A stretch of 64,000 bases of DNA from Brenneria sp. hezel4-2-4 (lineage in GTDB: Bacteria; Pseudomonadota; Gammaproteobacteria; Enterobacterales; Enterobacteriaceae). The position numbers and the translations under genes are program-made. Location: contig NZ_JABJXS010000003.1 of NCBI RefSeq assembly GCF_013155275.1, positions 186,001 through 250,000 of the forward strand, written 5' to 3'. Numbering within the stretch: the stretch's first letter is position 1; each line of letters starts with the position of its first letter. Shown here piece by piece: positions 1 to 11,163 of this stretch. Below the pieces are notes generated by a model, which did no database searches, had not been told where the DNA came from, and saw only the letters and a program-made list of their open reading frames with translations.

Positions 1-2
1 TT

Positions 3-98
3 GGCGACGTACTGGATATTGACGCCATTGAACACCCTGAACCGGAAGTGATTTCCTGCCCGTGGGTGGAACAGTGGGCGGATTCCATAGAACAGTAA
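3..98 (+). CDS. yqcA: Flavodoxin YqcA, C-terminal end only
   Basis: Only the last 31 codons are inside the window, and the gene is cut by the left edge. The tail reads close to the end of E. coli YqcA (ending IDAxExPEPE...PWVEQW), a short-chain flavodoxin of about 150 residues that binds FMN. No FMN-binding loop is visible in this part. In E. coli yqcA lies with truC and syd, far from yaeH and dapD, so the adjacency here is a difference in gene order. The call rests on recognising the C-terminal sequence only. Confidence 0.7.
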   Translation, partial: GDVLDIDAIEHPEPEVISCPWVEQWADSIEQ

Positions 99-112
99 GA
101 TGTGAATACAAC

Positions 113-134
113 ACGGGAGCGCCAAGGCTCCCGT
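113..134. terminator. Hairpin between convergent yqcA and yaeH
   Basis: An 8-bp perfect stem (ACGGGAGC / GCTCCCGT) with a 6-base loop lies between two converging genes. There is no real T-run on either side, so its use as a bidirectional terminator is inferred from position. Confidence 0.5.
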
Positions 135-161
135 TATACTGTGTGGTGATTGCAGAGGAGG

Positions 162-551
162 TCAGCGATTTTTGGTCAGCTTTTCTAAATCGGCTTCGAT
201 CTCGGCGATCTTGTTGGAGACCACGCCTTCCAGATGGCGCAGATCGTCAAGAATTTTGCGTTTTAAATCGACTTCCACCTGCTCGTGCTGACAGATTTGG
301 TCAAGCTCATCAATAACATAACGTAGGTTAGGGCTGATTTCATTGATCTCTTTGTAACCCTGACCGGAATTGTCCGCCATGATGGTTTTACGCTGACGCG
401 GATATTTGAACTTCACGCTTTTGGCGAAAAACTCGCCCTTGTCCTTGCGAAAGTATATTTTCAGGATGTCGTTACTGGCTTCCTGGCGCAGGCTATAGCG
501 ATCAATATCATCCGGATTGGTAATACCCAGGCTTTTCAGATTGTCATACAT
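162..551 (-). CDS. yaeH: YaeH, DUF3461 family protein
   Basis: A 129-residue protein very close to E. coli YaeH over its whole length. The start is set at the ATG giving [10 protein letters not shown], as in E. coli, rather than at an in-frame codon ten residues upstream. The family has no established function. The protein is soluble and charged, and its last 40 residues look like a helical, coiled-coil-like tail. It converges with yqcA, and dapD follows upstream on the same strand, as in E. coli where yaeH and dapD are near neighbours. Confidence 0.9.
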   Translation of the reverse strand: MYDNLKSLGITNPDDIDRYSLRQEASNDILKIYFRKDKGEFFAKSVKFKYPRQRKTIMADNSGQGYKEINEISPNLRYVIDELDQICQHEQVEVDLKRKILDDLRHLEGVVSNKIAEIEADLEKLTKNR

Positions 552-700
552 AACGCCACCTTTGATGTTAAAATAGTTCAATTATCATACTGATAAGCAG
601 CCTGCTTTATCTGTGACATACCCCACTTACCTGACGCCGGGGTGTTTCTGGCGCGATTCAATATGATGGGTACAGCAATACGCTGGGGAGAGTCGGCGAT

Positions 701-726
701 AAAAATGGCGGGTTGGATAACCCGCC
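701..726 (-). terminator. Rho-independent terminator of dapD
   Basis: On the minus strand an 8-bp perfect stem (GGCGGGTT / AACCCGCC) with a 4-base loop is followed by ATTTTTAT, about ten bases past the dapD stop. Confidence 0.85.
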
Positions 727-735
727 AGATTCAGT

Positions 736-1563
736 TTAGTCGATGGTGCGTAATAACTCATTAATACCCACTTTTCCGCGGGTTTTCGCATCCACTTTCT
801 TGACAATAACGGCGCAGTACAGGCTATGGCTGCCATCTTTGGACGGCAGGTTGCCGGACACCACCACCGAACCCGCCGGTACGCGTCCATAGTGGCTTTC
901 ACCGGTTTCACGGTCGTAGATTCGGGTGCTTTGGCTGATGAATACGCCCATTGAGATGACCGAACCTTCCTCAACGATCACGCCTTCAACCACTTCGGAG
1001 CGTGCGCCGATAAAGCAGTTGTCTTCGATGATGGTGGGGTTGGCCTGCAAGGGTTCCAGTACGCCGCCGATGCCGACGCCGCCGGACAGGTGGACGTTTT
1101 TACCAATCTGCGCACAGGAGCCGACCGTCACCCAGGTGTCTACCATAGTGCCTTCGTCGACGTAGGCGCCGATGTTGACATAAGAGGGCATAAGCACGGT
1201 ATTGCGGGCGATAAATGCGCCTTTACGTACGCTGGCCGGCGGCGCGACGCGGAAACCTTCGCGCTGGAAACGTTCAGCATCATAATCGGCGAATTTCATC
1301 GGCACTTTGTCATAATAGCGCGTTTCCGCGCCTTCAATAAGCTGGTTATCGTTAATGCGGAAAGAGAGCAGCACGGCTTTTTTCAGCCATTGATGAGTGA
1401 CCCACTGACCGTCGATTTTTTCCGCGACGCGCAGCGCGCCGCTGTCCAGCAGGCTGATGGCCTGATTGACGGCCTCGCGCGTGACGCTGTCCGCGTTGGC
1501 CGGGGTAATCTCGGCGCGGCGTTCGAAGGCGGTTTCGATAACGTTCTGTAATTGTTGATGCAT
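736..1563 (-). CDS. dapD: 2,3,4,5-tetrahydropyridine-2,6-dicarboxylate N-succinyltransferase
   Basis: This enzyme succinylates tetrahydrodipicolinate in the succinylase branch of lysine and diaminopimelate synthesis in the cytoplasm, so it feeds both protein and peptidoglycan. The 275 residues match E. coli DapD (274) almost end to end. The N-terminal part is helical, and from about residue 105 to 250 there are hexapeptide repeats of the left-handed beta-helix type (IGAYV, IGKNV, IGARS). The start ATG at 1563 has a purine-rich AGGA and AGG stretch upstream. It follows glnD by 28 bases on the same strand, so the two are probably cotranscribed. Confidence 0.98.
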   Translation of the reverse strand: MHQQLQNVIETAFERRAEITPANADSVTREAVNQAISLLDSGALRVAEKIDGQWVTHQWLKKAVLLSFRINDNQLIEGAETRYYDKVPMKFADYDAERFQREGFRVAPPASVRKGAFIARNTVLMPSYVNIGAYVDEGTMVDTWVTVGSCAQIGKNVHLSGGVGIGGVLEPLQANPTIIEDNCFIGARSEVVEGVIVEEGSVISMGVFISQSTRIYDRETGESHYGRVPAGSVVVSGNLPSKDGSHSLYCAVIVKKVDAKTRGKVGINELLRTID

Positions 1564-1591
1564 CCTGTTTTCTCTTTCCTGATTGTGAAAA

Positions 1592-4276
1592 TTAACTCAA
1601 TGGTACTTTATCGTTTGGGTTAAGGGCTTCTGTCAACCGTTCTTGCAATTTAAGACGCAATTCCGGTTTCAGCGCTCGCCTGTCGCTGTCCGCCAGAATA
1701 AATAAATCTTCCACCCGTTCGCCGATAGTGGAAATGCGGGCGCCATGCAGCGATAAATTGAGATCGGCGAAGATTTCGCCGATGCGGGCCAGCAGCCCGG
1801 GCTGATCGAGGGCGCTAAGTTCCATATAGCTGCGTCGGTCCGTATGGGTCGGCAGAAAACTGACCTCGGTCGGTACGCTGAAGTGGCGTAATTTCGGCGA
1901 CGGGCGGCGCGCGCGCGGATGCTGATAGTCACGCTGCGTCAGCGCCTGCTCAAGTGCGTAACGCGTCATTTCGTGACGATCCTGCGCCAGCGGGCTGCCG
2001 TCCGGTTCCAGCACGATGAACGTGTCCATGGCCATCCCGTCACGGCTGGTAAAGATCTGCGCATCGTGAACGCTGAGGTTACGACGATCCAGTTCACCGG
2101 CCACGGCGGCAAACAGATACGGCCGGTCCGGGCACCAGATGAAAATTTCCGTTCCACCCCGGCTGGCCTGATGACTGATTAATACCAAAGGCTTGTTGGT
2201 ATCGTGTTCCAGCAGGTGGCGGGCGTGCCAGGCCAGTTGGTTGGGGGAATGCCGCAGGAAATAGTCGGCCCGGCAACGGCCCCAGATATTGTGCAGCGCT
2301 TCTTCGTCGATATTGTCCATGCGCAACAGAGCCAGCGCCTGTAAACGATGGTGGCGTACGCGTTCGCGCAGGTCCGGGGTATTTTGCATCCCGCGGCGAA
2401 GCTGCTTTTCGGTCGCAAAATAGAGTTCGCGCAACAGACTTTGTTTCCAACTGTTCCATAAGGTTTCATTGGTGGCGCAGATATCGGCGACGGTCAGGCT
2501 GACCAGATAGCGCAAACGGGTTTCGCTCTGCATTTCCGTGGCAAACTGCTGAATGACCGCCGGATCCTGAATATCGCGGCGCTGCGCGGTAACGGACATC
2601 AGCAGATGGCGACGCACCAGCCAGGACACAAGCTGCGCCTCACGAGAATTCAACCCATGCAGGGCGGCGAATTCCAGCACATCCTGTGCTCCGAGTTCCG
2701 AATGATCGCCGCCGCGGCCTTTGGCGATGTCATGGAACAGCGCCGCGAGCAACAGCAGCTCAGGCTGGGGAAGACGCGGGTACAATTCCACGCATAGCGG
2801 ATGGCGCGAACGGGTATCCTCATTCGCAAAGCTTTCCAGCTTCAGCAGCACCCGAATGGTATGTTCGTCGACAGTATAAGCATGAAACAAATCAAACTGC
2901 ATTTGCCCGACGATATTGCTCCACTGCGGCATATAGGCCGATAACACGCTGTGATGGTGCATGGGGAGCAGGGCGCGGCTGACGGCATGCGGGTGATGCA
3001 GTATGTTCATAAACAGCTGCCGCGCTTCTGGAATGGTGCACAACGGACTGGCGAGGTGACGCCGCGCATGGCGCAATTGGCGCAGGGTGGTGGAGTAGAT
3101 GCCGGCGATATCGCGGTTGCGCACCATCAGGTAAAACATGCGCATGATGGCTTCCGGCTTACGGATGAACAAGGTTTCATCCCGCAGATCAATCAGATTG
3201 CCGCGCAGTTGGAATTCGTCATCGATCGGGCGCGGTTTTTCGCTGGTATCCAGCGCCAGAATGGCTTCATCAAACAGTTGCAACAGCATATGGTTCAGTT
3301 CGCTGACGCGGCGAGTCACCCGATAGAAGTCTTTCATCATGCGCTCTACCGGCGCATTCCCCTCTCCCTGATATTGCAGAAGCTGGGCGACGTTGAGCTG
3401 ACGGTCGAATAACAGGCGGTTATCGTAGCGCGGCAGCATGAGATGCAAGGCAAAGCGGATACGCCATAGAAAGCTCTGGCACTCATTCAGCTCTTTGCGC
3501 TCGGCTTCCGTCAGAAAACCAAAACCGACCATTTCGTCCAGCGAGGTGGCGCCGAAATGGCGGCGGGCGACCCACAACAGGGTGTGAATGTCGCGTAATC
3601 CGCCGGGGCTGCTTTTGATATCGGGTTCGAGATTGTAGCTGGTGCTGTGGTAACGCTGATGGCGTTCCTGTTGTTCGACGATTTTAGCCGGGAAAAACGC
3701 CGAAGAAGGCCAGAACGTTTCGCTGAATACCTGTTTTTGCAAATTGAGAAACAGGGCGACATCACCGCATATCATGCGGGATTCAATCAGGTTGGTGGCG
3801 ACGGAAATATCGGCCCGCCCTTCTTGTAAGCATTGTTCCAGCGTTCTTACGCTATGGCCGACTTCAAGTTTCAGATCCCACAGCAACGTAATAAAAGCGC
3901 CCACGCGTTGTGAGCGCTTTTCGTCGAGTTTGTCCTGGCTAAGCACCAGAACGTCAATATCCGACAGCGGGTGCAGTTCGCCGCGACCGTAGCCGCCGAC
4001 GGCAACCAGGGCCGTTTGCGCGGTGTTTTCAAAACCGTAAAAAGACCACAGCCGCTGGAGTAAACGATCGATGAACTCGGTTCGGGCCGCAATCAGCGTT
4101 TCGGCGCTGACGCCTGATTTAAATTCCGTTCCCAGCCAGAGCTGAAATTGTTCCAGTCGCTGTTTCAACGTCTGGCAATTCAGCATGTCGTCACGATAAG
4201 TCAGCGGCGAATCAGGAGGCTGTGCGGCCGTGTGGGTTTCAACAGGAATCGCTGGTGAAAGGTTTTTGTTGGTCAT
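1592..4276 (-). CDS. glnD: Bifunctional [PII] uridylyltransferase / uridylyl-removing enzyme
   Basis: GlnD senses glutamine and adds or removes UMP on PII proteins (GlnB, GlnK), setting glutamine synthetase activity and NtrBC signalling. The 894 residues compare with 890 in E. coli. The nucleotidyltransferase motif GGYGRGE (about 94-100) is followed by the metal pair D106 and D108. An HD phosphohydrolase domain with [13 protein letters not shown] lies near residues 510-530. Two ACT domains fill the last 190 residues and bind glutamine in the family. It lies between map and dapD as in E. coli, with a terminator separating it from map. Confidence 0.98.
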   Translation of the reverse strand: MTNKNLSPAIPVETHTAAQPPDSPLTYRDDMLNCQTLKQRLEQFQLWLGTEFKSGVSAETLIAARTEFIDRLLQRLWSFYGFENTAQTALVAVGGYGRGELHPLSDIDVLVLSQDKLDEKRSQRVGAFITLLWDLKLEVGHSVRTLEQCLQEGRADISVATNLIESRMICGDVALFLNLQKQVFSETFWPSSAFFPAKIVEQQERHQRYHSTSYNLEPDIKSSPGGLRDIHTLLWVARRHFGATSLDEMVGFGFLTEAERKELNECQSFLWRIRFALHLMLPRYDNRLLFDRQLNVAQLLQYQGEGNAPVERMMKDFYRVTRRVSELNHMLLQLFDEAILALDTSEKPRPIDDEFQLRGNLIDLRDETLFIRKPEAIMRMFYLMVRNRDIAGIYSTTLRQLRHARRHLASPLCTIPEARQLFMNILHHPHAVSRALLPMHHHSVLSAYMPQWSNIVGQMQFDLFHAYTVDEHTIRVLLKLESFANEDTRSRHPLCVELYPRLPQPELLLLAALFHDIAKGRGGDHSELGAQDVLEFAALHGLNSREAQLVSWLVRRHLLMSVTAQRRDIQDPAVIQQFATEMQSETRLRYLVSLTVADICATNETLWNSWKQSLLRELYFATEKQLRRGMQNTPDLRERVRHHRLQALALLRMDNIDEEALHNIWGRCRADYFLRHSPNQLAWHARHLLEHDTNKPLVLISHQASRGGTEIFIWCPDRPYLFAAVAGELDRRNLSVHDAQIFTSRDGMAMDTFIVLEPDGSPLAQDRHEMTRYALEQALTQRDYQHPRARRPSPKLRHFSVPTEVSFLPTHTDRRSYMELSALDQPGLLARIGEIFADLNLSLHGARISTIGERVEDLFILADSDRRALKPELRLKLQERLTEALNPNDKVPLS

Positions 4277-4360
4277 ATGCGCAACCTATAAAAATCGCCG
4301 GGAGTGATTTTAAACGTCGCTTGCGACAGCCCTCGGGGTGGCCGGCGATCCCTGCCTGCC

Positions 4361-4386
4361 ATAATAAAAGCCGGCGTTCGCCGGCT
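4361..4386 (-). terminator. Rho-independent terminator of map
   Basis: On the minus strand GCCGGC, a 4-base loop and GCCGGC are followed by TTTTATTAT, directly after the map stop codon. It separates map from glnD. Confidence 0.85.
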
Positions 4387-4391
4387 CAATA

Positions 4392-5186
4392 TCACTGTTG
4401 ATGCGTGATGATGTTGGGGATGGTGTCATCCTTACGCAACGTCATTATCTCGCAGCCGTTTTCGGTTACCACGATAGTATGCTCGTACTGCGCTGACAAG
4501 CCGCGATCTTTGGTTTTTACCGTCCAACCGTCTTTCATGGTGCGGATACGATAATCACCGGTGTTGACCATCGGTTCAATGGTAAAGGCCATACCGGCCT
4601 GCAAAACCACACCGCCGTCGTCCGCATCGTAATGCAGCACCTGCGGCTCTTCATGGAATCCTTCACCGATGCCATGACCGCAATACTCACGGACAACAGA
4701 AAAGTTGTTCGCTTCGACGAATTTCTGAATGGCTTTACCCAGAGAACGCAAGCGGATACCGGGCTTAACCATGTTCAACGCCAGATACAGGCTTTCCTGC
4801 GTAATGCGGCACAGGCGTTCGCCAAGAATGGTGGGTTTGCCGGCGATGAACATCTTCGACGTGTCGCCGTGAAAACCGTCTTTGATCACGGTGACGTCAA
4901 TATTGACGATGTCGCCATCTTTCAGGATTTTTTCTTCGCTCGGAATACCGTGACACACCACTTCATTGACGGAGATGCACACGGATTTAGGAAATCCGTG
5001 ATAGCCCAGACTGGCGGAGATCGCATGTTGTTTGTTGGTGATGTGATCGTGACAGATTCTGTCGAGTTCGCCGGTGCTGACGCCGGGTACGACGTAAGGT
5101 TCGATGATTTCCAGTACTTCGGCCGCCAAACGACCGGCTACGCGCATTTTTTCTATATCTTCAGCAGTTTTGATTGATATTGCCAT
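4392..5186 (-). CDS. map: Methionine aminopeptidase, type I
   Basis: Removes the initiator methionine from new proteins when the second residue is small. The 264 residues equal the E. coli length. The metal ligands of the pita-bread fold are in place: D97 and D108 are visible in VNIDVTVIKDGFHGD, and the later His and two Glu lie in conserved blocks (GHGIGEGFHEEP, FTIEPM, EHT). It is divergent from rpsB, an arrangement shared with E. coli. Confidence 0.98.
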   Translation of the reverse strand: MAISIKTAEDIEKMRVAGRLAAEVLEIIEPYVVPGVSTGELDRICHDHITNKQHAISASLGYHGFPKSVCISVNEVVCHGIPSEEKILKDGDIVNIDVTVIKDGFHGDTSKMFIAGKPTILGERLCRITQESLYLALNMVKPGIRLRSLGKAIQKFVEANNFSVVREYCGHGIGEGFHEEPQVLHYDADDGGVVLQAGMAFTIEPMVNTGDYRIRTMKDGWTVKTKDRGLSAQYEHTIVVTENGCEIMTLRKDDTIPNIITHQQ

Positions 5187-5320
5187 TAATGTTGTCCGCA
5201 GGTGTCGTGTTAAGACACGAAAAATTAAGGTCGTTAAATAACTAGTAACGTATGTTATCAGCCCTATCGCCGGCTTGCCAAATTATCATTCTGCCGCTAT
5301 GGCACGAAAAGCAACAAAAG

Positions 5321-5357
5321 TTGGTGTCTGTGGGGGATTTATGATATAAAGCGCGCC
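5321..5357 (+). promoter_or_regulatory. Likely rpsB-tsf promoter
   Basis: TTGGTG (5321-5326) and TATAAA (5345-5350) are separated by 18 bases and followed by the GC-rich discriminator GCGCGCC. Such a discriminator is typical of stringently controlled ribosomal promoters. The start of transcription is inferred. Confidence 0.6.
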
Positions 5358-5399
5358 GACGATCCGGCTAGATGTTTTTGCATGATATTTGGCCGCATC

Positions 5400-5510
5400 G
5401 ACTAAACTCACTTTGTGTATATAACACACACGTGTCGGCACGTTCGCCGGGGTGCTCCAACGGTATTTCACCTGAGGAGTCGGCGCAATGGGACACGTGG
5501 AGGCTTAACC
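5400..5510 (+). ncRNA. rpsB 5' leader RNA, t44/tff type
   Basis: The stretch before rpsB contains the conserved leader known in E. coli as t44 or Tff, recognisable by GTCGGCACGTTCGCCGG and CACCTGAGGAGTCGGCGC. In E. coli this region is the mRNA leader through which ribosomal protein S2 represses its own operon. The ends given are approximate. The Shine-Dalgarno TAGAGG (5525-5530) lies just downstream of it. Confidence 0.65.
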
Positions 5511-5520
5511 CCATACTTAA

Positions 5521-6261
<741 letters not shown>

Positions 6262-6315
6262 TAAGACTGGCTCTGTCGAGCCCTTATTAACCAGGTATTG
6301 AGATATGTTGGTTAG

Positions 6316-6339
6316 GGGGCCTGTTAAGGCCCCTTTTTT
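6316..6339 (+). terminator. Intercistronic terminator/attenuator between rpsB and tsf
   Basis: GGGGCC, a 6-base loop and GGCCCC are followed by six T. It lies between two genes of one operon, so it probably works partially and sets the ratio of S2 to EF-Ts, as described for E. coli. Confidence 0.85.
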
Positions 6340-6374
6340 ACTTATCTCCCCGCGAGATAACCGAGGAAAAGATA

Positions 6375-7232
6375 ATGGCTGAAATTACCGCTGCCCTGGT
6401 AAAAGAACTGCGTGAGCGTACTGGCGCAGGCATGATGGAATGTAAGAAAGCGCTGGTTGAAGCGAATGGCGACATCGAGCTGGCTATCGACAACATGCGT
6501 AAATCCGGCCAGGCGAAAGCTGCCAAGAAAGCAGGCCGTGTTGCCGCTGAAGGTATCATCCTGACCAAAATCGCCGCCGATGGAAAATATGGCGTCATCG
6601 TTGAACTGAACTGCGAAACCGATTTCGTGGCTAAAGATGCCGGCTTTAAGGCTTTCGGTGAAGATGTGGTTGCCGCAGCGCTGAACGAGCGCATCACCGA
6701 TGTTGAAGTCCTGAAAGCGAAGTTCGAAGAACAGCGTACGGCGCTGGTGGCTAAAATTGGTGAAAACATCAATATCCGCCGTATCGCGATTCAGGAAGGC
6801 GACGCGCTGGGTTCATACCTGCACGGCGCGCGTATCGGCGTAATGGTTGCAGCAACCGGCGCCGATGAAGAGCTGATCAAGCACATCGCCATGCATATCG
6901 CCGCCAGCAAGCCGGAATATGTTAAAGCTGAAGAAGTTCCTGCCGATGTGGTCGCCCGTGAGCACCAGATTCAGTTGGATATCGCGATGCAATCCGGCAA
7001 GCCGCGTGAAATCGCAGAAAAAATGGTTGAAGGCCGTATGCGCAAATTCACCGGTGAAATCTCCCTGACCGGTCAGCATTTCGTTATGGAACCGAGCAAA
7101 ACCGTAGGCGATCTGCTGAAAGAGCATAAAGCCGACGTAACCAGCTTCATCCGTTTTGAAGTGGGTGAAGGCATTGAGAAAGCTGAAGTTGACTTTGCTG
7201 CTGAAGTTGCCGCAATGAGTAAGCAATCTTAA
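6375..7232 (+). CDS. tsf: Elongation factor Ts
   Basis: The guanine nucleotide exchange factor for EF-Tu. Its 285 residues compare with 283 in E. coli. The N-terminal UBA-like part ([19 protein letters not shown]) and the TDFVAKD segment that displaces the EF-Tu magnesium site are intact. It is cotranscribed with rpsB and ends in its own terminator. Confidence 0.99.
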   Translation: MAEITAALVKELRERTGAGMMECKKALVEANGDIELAIDNMRKSGQAKAAKKAGRVAAEGIILTKIAADGKYGVIVELNCETDFVAKDAGFKAFGEDVVAAALNERITDVEVLKAKFEEQRTALVAKIGENINIRRIAIQEGDALGSYLHGARIGVMVAATGADEELIKHIAMHIAASKPEYVKAEEVPADVVAREHQIQLDIAMQSGKPREIAEKMVEGRMRKFTGEISLTGQHFVMEPSKTVGDLLKEHKADVTSFIRFEVGEGIEKAEVDFAAEVAAMSKQS

Positions 7233-7240
7233 TCATAAAA

Positions 7241-7270
7241 AAAGGGCCGCCAGTTGGCGGTTCCTTTTTA
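7241..7270 (+). terminator. Terminator after tsf
   Basis: A GC-rich hairpin (GGGCCGCC, AGTT loop, GGCGGTTCC with one bulge or mismatch) is followed by five T and preceded by an A-run. Confidence 0.8.
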
Positions 7271-7380
7271 TCCAGCCAAAATAAATTCAGCGCATTTATT
7301 CGCGGTTCGCATTCTGATGAATAGCGGTAAGTGTGACAAACAACTCCCAATACGATGACAGCCTGTAGGACAAGAACACC

Positions 7381-8112
7381 ATGGCAACCAATGCAAAACC
7401 CGTATATCAACGAATTCTGCTCAAGCTGAGTGGCGAAGCTTTGCAGGGAACCGAAGGTTTTGGTATCGATGCGAGCATTCTGGATCGCATGGCGCAGGAA
7501 GTAAAAGAACTGGTTGAGTTGGGCATTCAGGTCGGCGTGGTTATCGGCGGCGGCAACCTGTTTCGCGGCGCCGGTCTGGCTAAAGCAGGGATGAACCGTG
7601 TTGTGGGCGATCACATGGGGATGCTGGCGACGGTCATGAATGGTCTGGCGATGCGTGACGCGTTGCATCGCGCCTACGTAAACGCACGCCTGATGTCCGC
7701 CATCCCGCTGAATGGCGTGTGTGATAATTACAGCTGGGCGGAAGCCATTAGTCTGTTGCGCAATAATCGCGTAGTGATTTTCTCCGCAGGGACGGGTAAT
7801 CCTTTCTTTACGACCGATTCGGCTGCCTGTCTGCGCGGTATCGAAATCGAAGCCGACGTGGTGCTGAAGGCGACAAAAGTGGATGGCGTTTATTCCGCTG
7901 ACCCGGTACAGGATCCCGCTGCGGTATTGCATGAAACACTGAGCTATCAGGAAGTGTTGGAGCGTGAGTTAAAAGTGATGGATTTAGCCGCTTTTACTCT
8001 GGCGCGCGACCACAACTTGCCTATCCGGGTTTTCAACATGAACAAACCCGGCGCGCTGCGTCGCGTGGTCATGGGCGAGAAAGAAGGGACGTTGATCAGT
8101 AATAACGGATAA
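7381..8112 (+). CDS. pyrH: Uridylate kinase
   Basis: Phosphorylates UMP to UDP, the entry to all pyrimidine triphosphates. It belongs to the amino-acid-kinase fold, not the eukaryotic UMP/CMP kinase fold. The 243 residues compare with 241 in E. coli. The glycine-rich loops ([18 protein letters not shown]) and the UMP-binding [10 protein letters not shown] segment are present. AGGA lies about 12 bases before the ATG. It sits between tsf and frr as in other gamma-proteobacteria. Confidence 0.98.
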   Translation: MATNAKPVYQRILLKLSGEALQGTEGFGIDASILDRMAQEVKELVELGIQVGVVIGGGNLFRGAGLAKAGMNRVVGDHMGMLATVMNGLAMRDALHRAYVNARLMSAIPLNGVCDNYSWAEAISLLRNNRVVIFSAGTGNPFFTTDSAACLRGIEIEADVVLKATKVDGVYSADPVQDPAAVLHETLSYQEVLERELKVMDLAAFTLARDHNLPIRVFNMNKPGALRRVVMGEKEGTLISNNG

Positions 8113-8242
8113 TCCTGAAAATGGGGTAAGATATCCGTCATTAAATGGTTATATATCGCCAGCTATATGTTGGTATAAATTATTCACCGGGCCGTGCTTG
8201 ATGTATGGCCTGTCAGGCAACCAGTTTTCAAGGGTTCACAAC

Positions 8243-8800
8243 GTGATTAATGAAATCAGAAAAGATGCTGAAACGCGCATGGAAAAATGCGTAGAGGTTT
8301 TCAAAAATCAGATCAGCAAAATTCGTACTGGCCGCGCTTCACCCAGCATTCTTGACGGTATTCAGGTCGAATATTACGGCAGCGCCACGCCGCTGCGCCA
8401 ACTGGCTAACGTGGTGGTGGAAGACTCCCGCACGCTGGCGATTACGGTATTCGATCGTTCCCTCGGCCCGGCGGTTGAAAAAGCGATCATGTCGTCCGAT
8501 CTGGGGCTGAATCCTTCGTCTGCGGGTTCTGTCATTCGTGTTCCGCTGCCTCCGCTGACGGAAGAACGTCGTAAGGATCTGATTAAGGTCGTGCGTGGCG
8601 AAGCGGAGCAGGGGCGTGTGTCCGTGCGCAACGTGCGTCGTGACGCCAACGATAAGCTGAAAGCACAGCTTAAAGATAAAGCGATCAGCGAAGATGAAGA
8701 ACGCCGCGCTCAGGAGGATGTGCAGAAACTGACTGATAGCTATATCAAAAAAGTCGATGCCGCGCTGGTAGAGAAAGAAGCGGAGCTGATGGATTTTTAA
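8243..8800 (+). CDS. frr: Ribosome recycling factor
   Basis: With EF-G it splits the post-termination ribosome. I choose the GTG at 8243, preceded by AGGG, over an upstream ATG at 8198. The GTG gives 185 residues beginning (M)INEIRKDAE, exactly the E. coli length and N-terminus. The central [12 protein letters not shown] block and the charged C-terminal helices are intact. Confidence 0.97.
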   Translation: MINEIRKDAETRMEKCVEVFKNQISKIRTGRASPSILDGIQVEYYGSATPLRQLANVVVEDSRTLAITVFDRSLGPAVEKAIMSSDLGLNPSSAGSVIRVPLPPLTEERRKDLIKVVRGEAEQGRVSVRNVRRDANDKLKAQLKDKAISEDEERRAQEDVQKLTDSYIKKVDAALVEKEAELMDF

Positions 8801-8817
8801 TCCACCTCGTTTTGATA

Positions 8818-8875
8818 GCGTCGCCGGAGAGTGGGGTGCGTTTCGCATTCCGCTGTCCGGCGGCGCTTTGTTTTT
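8818..8875 (+). terminator. Long terminator hairpin after frr
   Basis: An 11-bp outer stem (GCGTCGCCGGA / TCCGGCGGCGC, one G-T pair) encloses a further extended stem with several G-T pairs, and a T-rich tract follows. The structure is unusually long for a simple terminator. Confidence 0.7.
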
Positions 8876-9005
8876 AATGAACCCACTGTTGCGGGCCAGC
8901 TCCGTGTTGGCCGGTGAACTCGTTTGTTATGAATGTCGTAGACATATCACGGCAATCGTCTCAGACTAGTCTCTATAATCAAATCCAGTTATTCAGAGCA
9001 TTGTA

Positions 9006-10199
9006 ATGAAGCGACTGACAATTCTTGGCTCGACCGGTTCGATTGGCGTCAGTTCTCTGGCGGTGATTAAGGCAAACCCAGACCAATTTGCGGTGAAAGC
9101 ATTATCGGCGGGGCATAACGTCGAGCGAATGCTGGAGCAGTGCTTAACCTTTCGACCGGCCTATGCGTCAATGGCGGATGAAGCTTCCGCCAAATTATTA
9201 CGTCAACAGCTAGCGCAATACGGCTGCCGGACTGAAGTATTATCCGGTGAGCAGGCGGCATGCGAGCTGGCCGCACTGGATGATGTCGATCAGGTGATGG
9301 CGGCCATCGTCGGCGCCGCCGGTCTGCTGCCGACGCTGGCCGCCATCCGCGCCGGCAAACAGGTGTTGCTGGCGAATAAAGAGTCGCTGGTAACCTGCGG
9401 ACGCCTGTTTATGGATGCGGTGGCCCAAAGCAGCGCCCAACTATTGCCTATCGACAGTGAGCATAATGCGATTTTTCAGAGTTTACCTGAGCAAATTCAG
9501 CGCCAGTTAGGCTACTCTTCTTTAGAACAGTATGGCGTCGAGCGTATTATTCTCACCGGATCCGGTGGGCCGTTTCGCGAAACGCCGCTAGAAACGCTGA
9601 CGGGCATGACGCCCGATCAGGCTTGCGCGCACCCTAACTGGTCGATGGGACGTAAGATTTCAGTGGATTCCGCCACTATGATGAATAAAGGGCTGGAGTA
9701 CATTGAGGCGCGCTGGCTGTTCAACGCATCCGCTGAGCAGATGGAAGTGATCGTCCATCCTCAGTCAGTGATCCATTCCATGGTGCGTTATGTTGACGGC
9801 AGCGTGCTGGCTCAGTTGGGATCGCCGGATATGCGTACGCCGATTGCTCATGCAATGGCTTACCCCAATCGGGTGGTGTCAGGCGTGAAAACCCTGGATT
9901 TTTGCCAGTTGGGCGCCTTGACCTTTTCTGCGCCGGACTATCAGCGATATCCTTGTTTACAATTGGCGATTGATGCCTGTAATCACGGTCAGGCGGCGAC
10001 CACGGCGTTGAATGCCGCCAATGAAATCGCGGTCGCTGCATTTTTACAGTCACGAATTCGTTTCACAGACATTGCCGCTGTTAATCAGCGCGTGGTTGAG
10101 CAACTCGCATTGCCGGAGCCGGTAAGCGTGGATGAAGTTCTGTCTATCGATCTATGGGCCAGGCAGACCGCGACACAGACGCTAATGCGTTATAGCTAA
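9006..10199 (+). CDS. dxr: 1-deoxy-D-xylulose 5-phosphate reductoisomerase
   Basis: Makes 2-C-methyl-D-erythritol 4-phosphate with NADPH, the committed step of the MEP isoprenoid route. The 397 residues compare with 398 in E. coli. The Rossmann motif GSTGSIG is at residues 7-13. The metal site segment (DSEHNAIFQ) and the substrate loop (MNKGLE) are present. Its isoprenoid product leads to undecaprenyl phosphate, whose synthase uppS follows after a terminator. Confidence 0.98.
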   Translation: MKRLTILGSTGSIGVSSLAVIKANPDQFAVKALSAGHNVERMLEQCLTFRPAYASMADEASAKLLRQQLAQYGCRTEVLSGEQAACELAALDDVDQVMAAIVGAAGLLPTLAAIRAGKQVLLANKESLVTCGRLFMDAVAQSSAQLLPIDSEHNAIFQSLPEQIQRQLGYSSLEQYGVERIILTGSGGPFRETPLETLTGMTPDQACAHPNWSMGRKISVDSATMMNKGLEYIEARWLFNASAEQMEVIVHPQSVIHSMVRYVDGSVLAQLGSPDMRTPIAHAMAYPNRVVSGVKTLDFCQLGALTFSAPDYQRYPCLQLAIDACNHGQAATTALNAANEIAVAAFLQSRIRFTDIAAVNQRVVEQLALPEPVSVDEVLSIDLWARQTATQTLMRYS

Positions 10200-10300
10200 T
10201 GTATTCCGTGGCGCAATTTGTTCATGGGGGGTTGAGATGGTATAGTCTGCGCCGCTCAACAACTGGCTTAGCGATGTTTTTTGCGCCGGTGGTGAAGTTA

Positions 10301-10325
10301 AGCCGTGATCGTTCACGGCTTTTTT
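10301..10325 (+). terminator. Terminator after dxr
   Basis: A perfect 8-bp stem AGCCGTGA / TCACGGCT with loop TCGT is followed by six T, between dxr and uppS. Confidence 0.88.
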
Positions 10326-10392
10326 GCGCTGACAGCGTCTGATGTTACGGAAGGACTGTTGTATTTCTTGTTTGAGGAAATAAGTACGCGTT

Positions 10393-11154
10393 ATGCCGTC
10401 CGATAATCAAAAAAGTGCTAATAATCTGTCATTCGCTGGGCCTCGGCATGTCGCCATCATCATGGATGGAAATGGCCGCTGGGCTAAAAACCGGGGAAAA
10501 CTGCGGATTTTCGGCCATCAGGCCGGCGTGAAATCCGTACGCCGGGCGGTCAGTTTTGCCGTCAGCCATGAACTTGATGCGTTAACGCTTTATGCGTTCA
10601 GCAGCGAAAACTGGAATCGTCCCGCGCAGGAAGTCACCGCCTTGATGGAACTGTTTGTCCGGGCGCTGGACAGTGAAGTGAAAAGCCTGCATAAACACAA
10701 CATTCGCTTACGCATCATCGGTGATATCAGCCGTTTTAGCCTGCGTTTACAAGAGCGTATCCGTCGCTCGGAAGCGCTGACACAAAATAATCAGGGGCTG
10801 ACGCTGAATATTGCTGCGAATTATGGCGGCCGTTGGGATATCATTCAGGGCGTACGACGGCTTGCTGAGCAGGTACAAGAGGGAACATTGCGTCCTGACA
10901 GTATTGATGAAGATTCATTATGCCAATATGTTTGCCTGAATGAACTGGCTCCGGTTGATCTGGTAATCAGAACCGGTGGCGAACATCGGATAAGTAATTT
11001 CCTGCTATGGCAAATTGCGTATGCCGAGCTTTATTTTACCGATGTCCTTTGGCCTGATTTTGATGAACATGTCTTTGAAGGTGCGCTGAATGCATTTGCA
11101 CAACGCGAGCGTCGCTTCGGGGGAACAACACCTATCGATGCGGATGCATCCTAG
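10393..11154 (+). CDS. uppS: Undecaprenyl diphosphate synthase (cis-prenyltransferase)
   Basis: Builds the C55 lipid carrier precursor from farnesyl diphosphate and eight isopentenyl diphosphates for cell wall and O-antigen synthesis. It has 253 residues, as in E. coli. The signature [14 protein letters not shown] carries the catalytic Asp (D25), and [11 protein letters not shown] and the [15 protein letters not shown] block are conserved. cdsA begins ten bases after the stop, so they form one unit. Confidence 0.98.
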   Translation: MPSDNQKSANNLSFAGPRHVAIIMDGNGRWAKNRGKLRIFGHQAGVKSVRRAVSFAVSHELDALTLYAFSSENWNRPAQEVTALMELFVRALDSEVKSLHKHNIRLRIIGDISRFSLRLQERIRRSEALTQNNQGLTLNIAANYGGRWDIIQGVRRLAEQVQEGTLRPDSIDEDSLCQYVCLNELAPVDLVIRTGGEHRISNFLLWQIAYAELYFTDVLWPDFDEHVFEGALNAFAQRERRFGGTTPIDADAS

Positions 11155-11163
11155 GGGGAACTT

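Noticed and set aside
11157-11163. GGAACTT, a sigma-E type -35, at the uppS-cdsA junction
   Set aside because: It coincides with the cdsA ribosome binding site and no good -10 element lies at the right distance.
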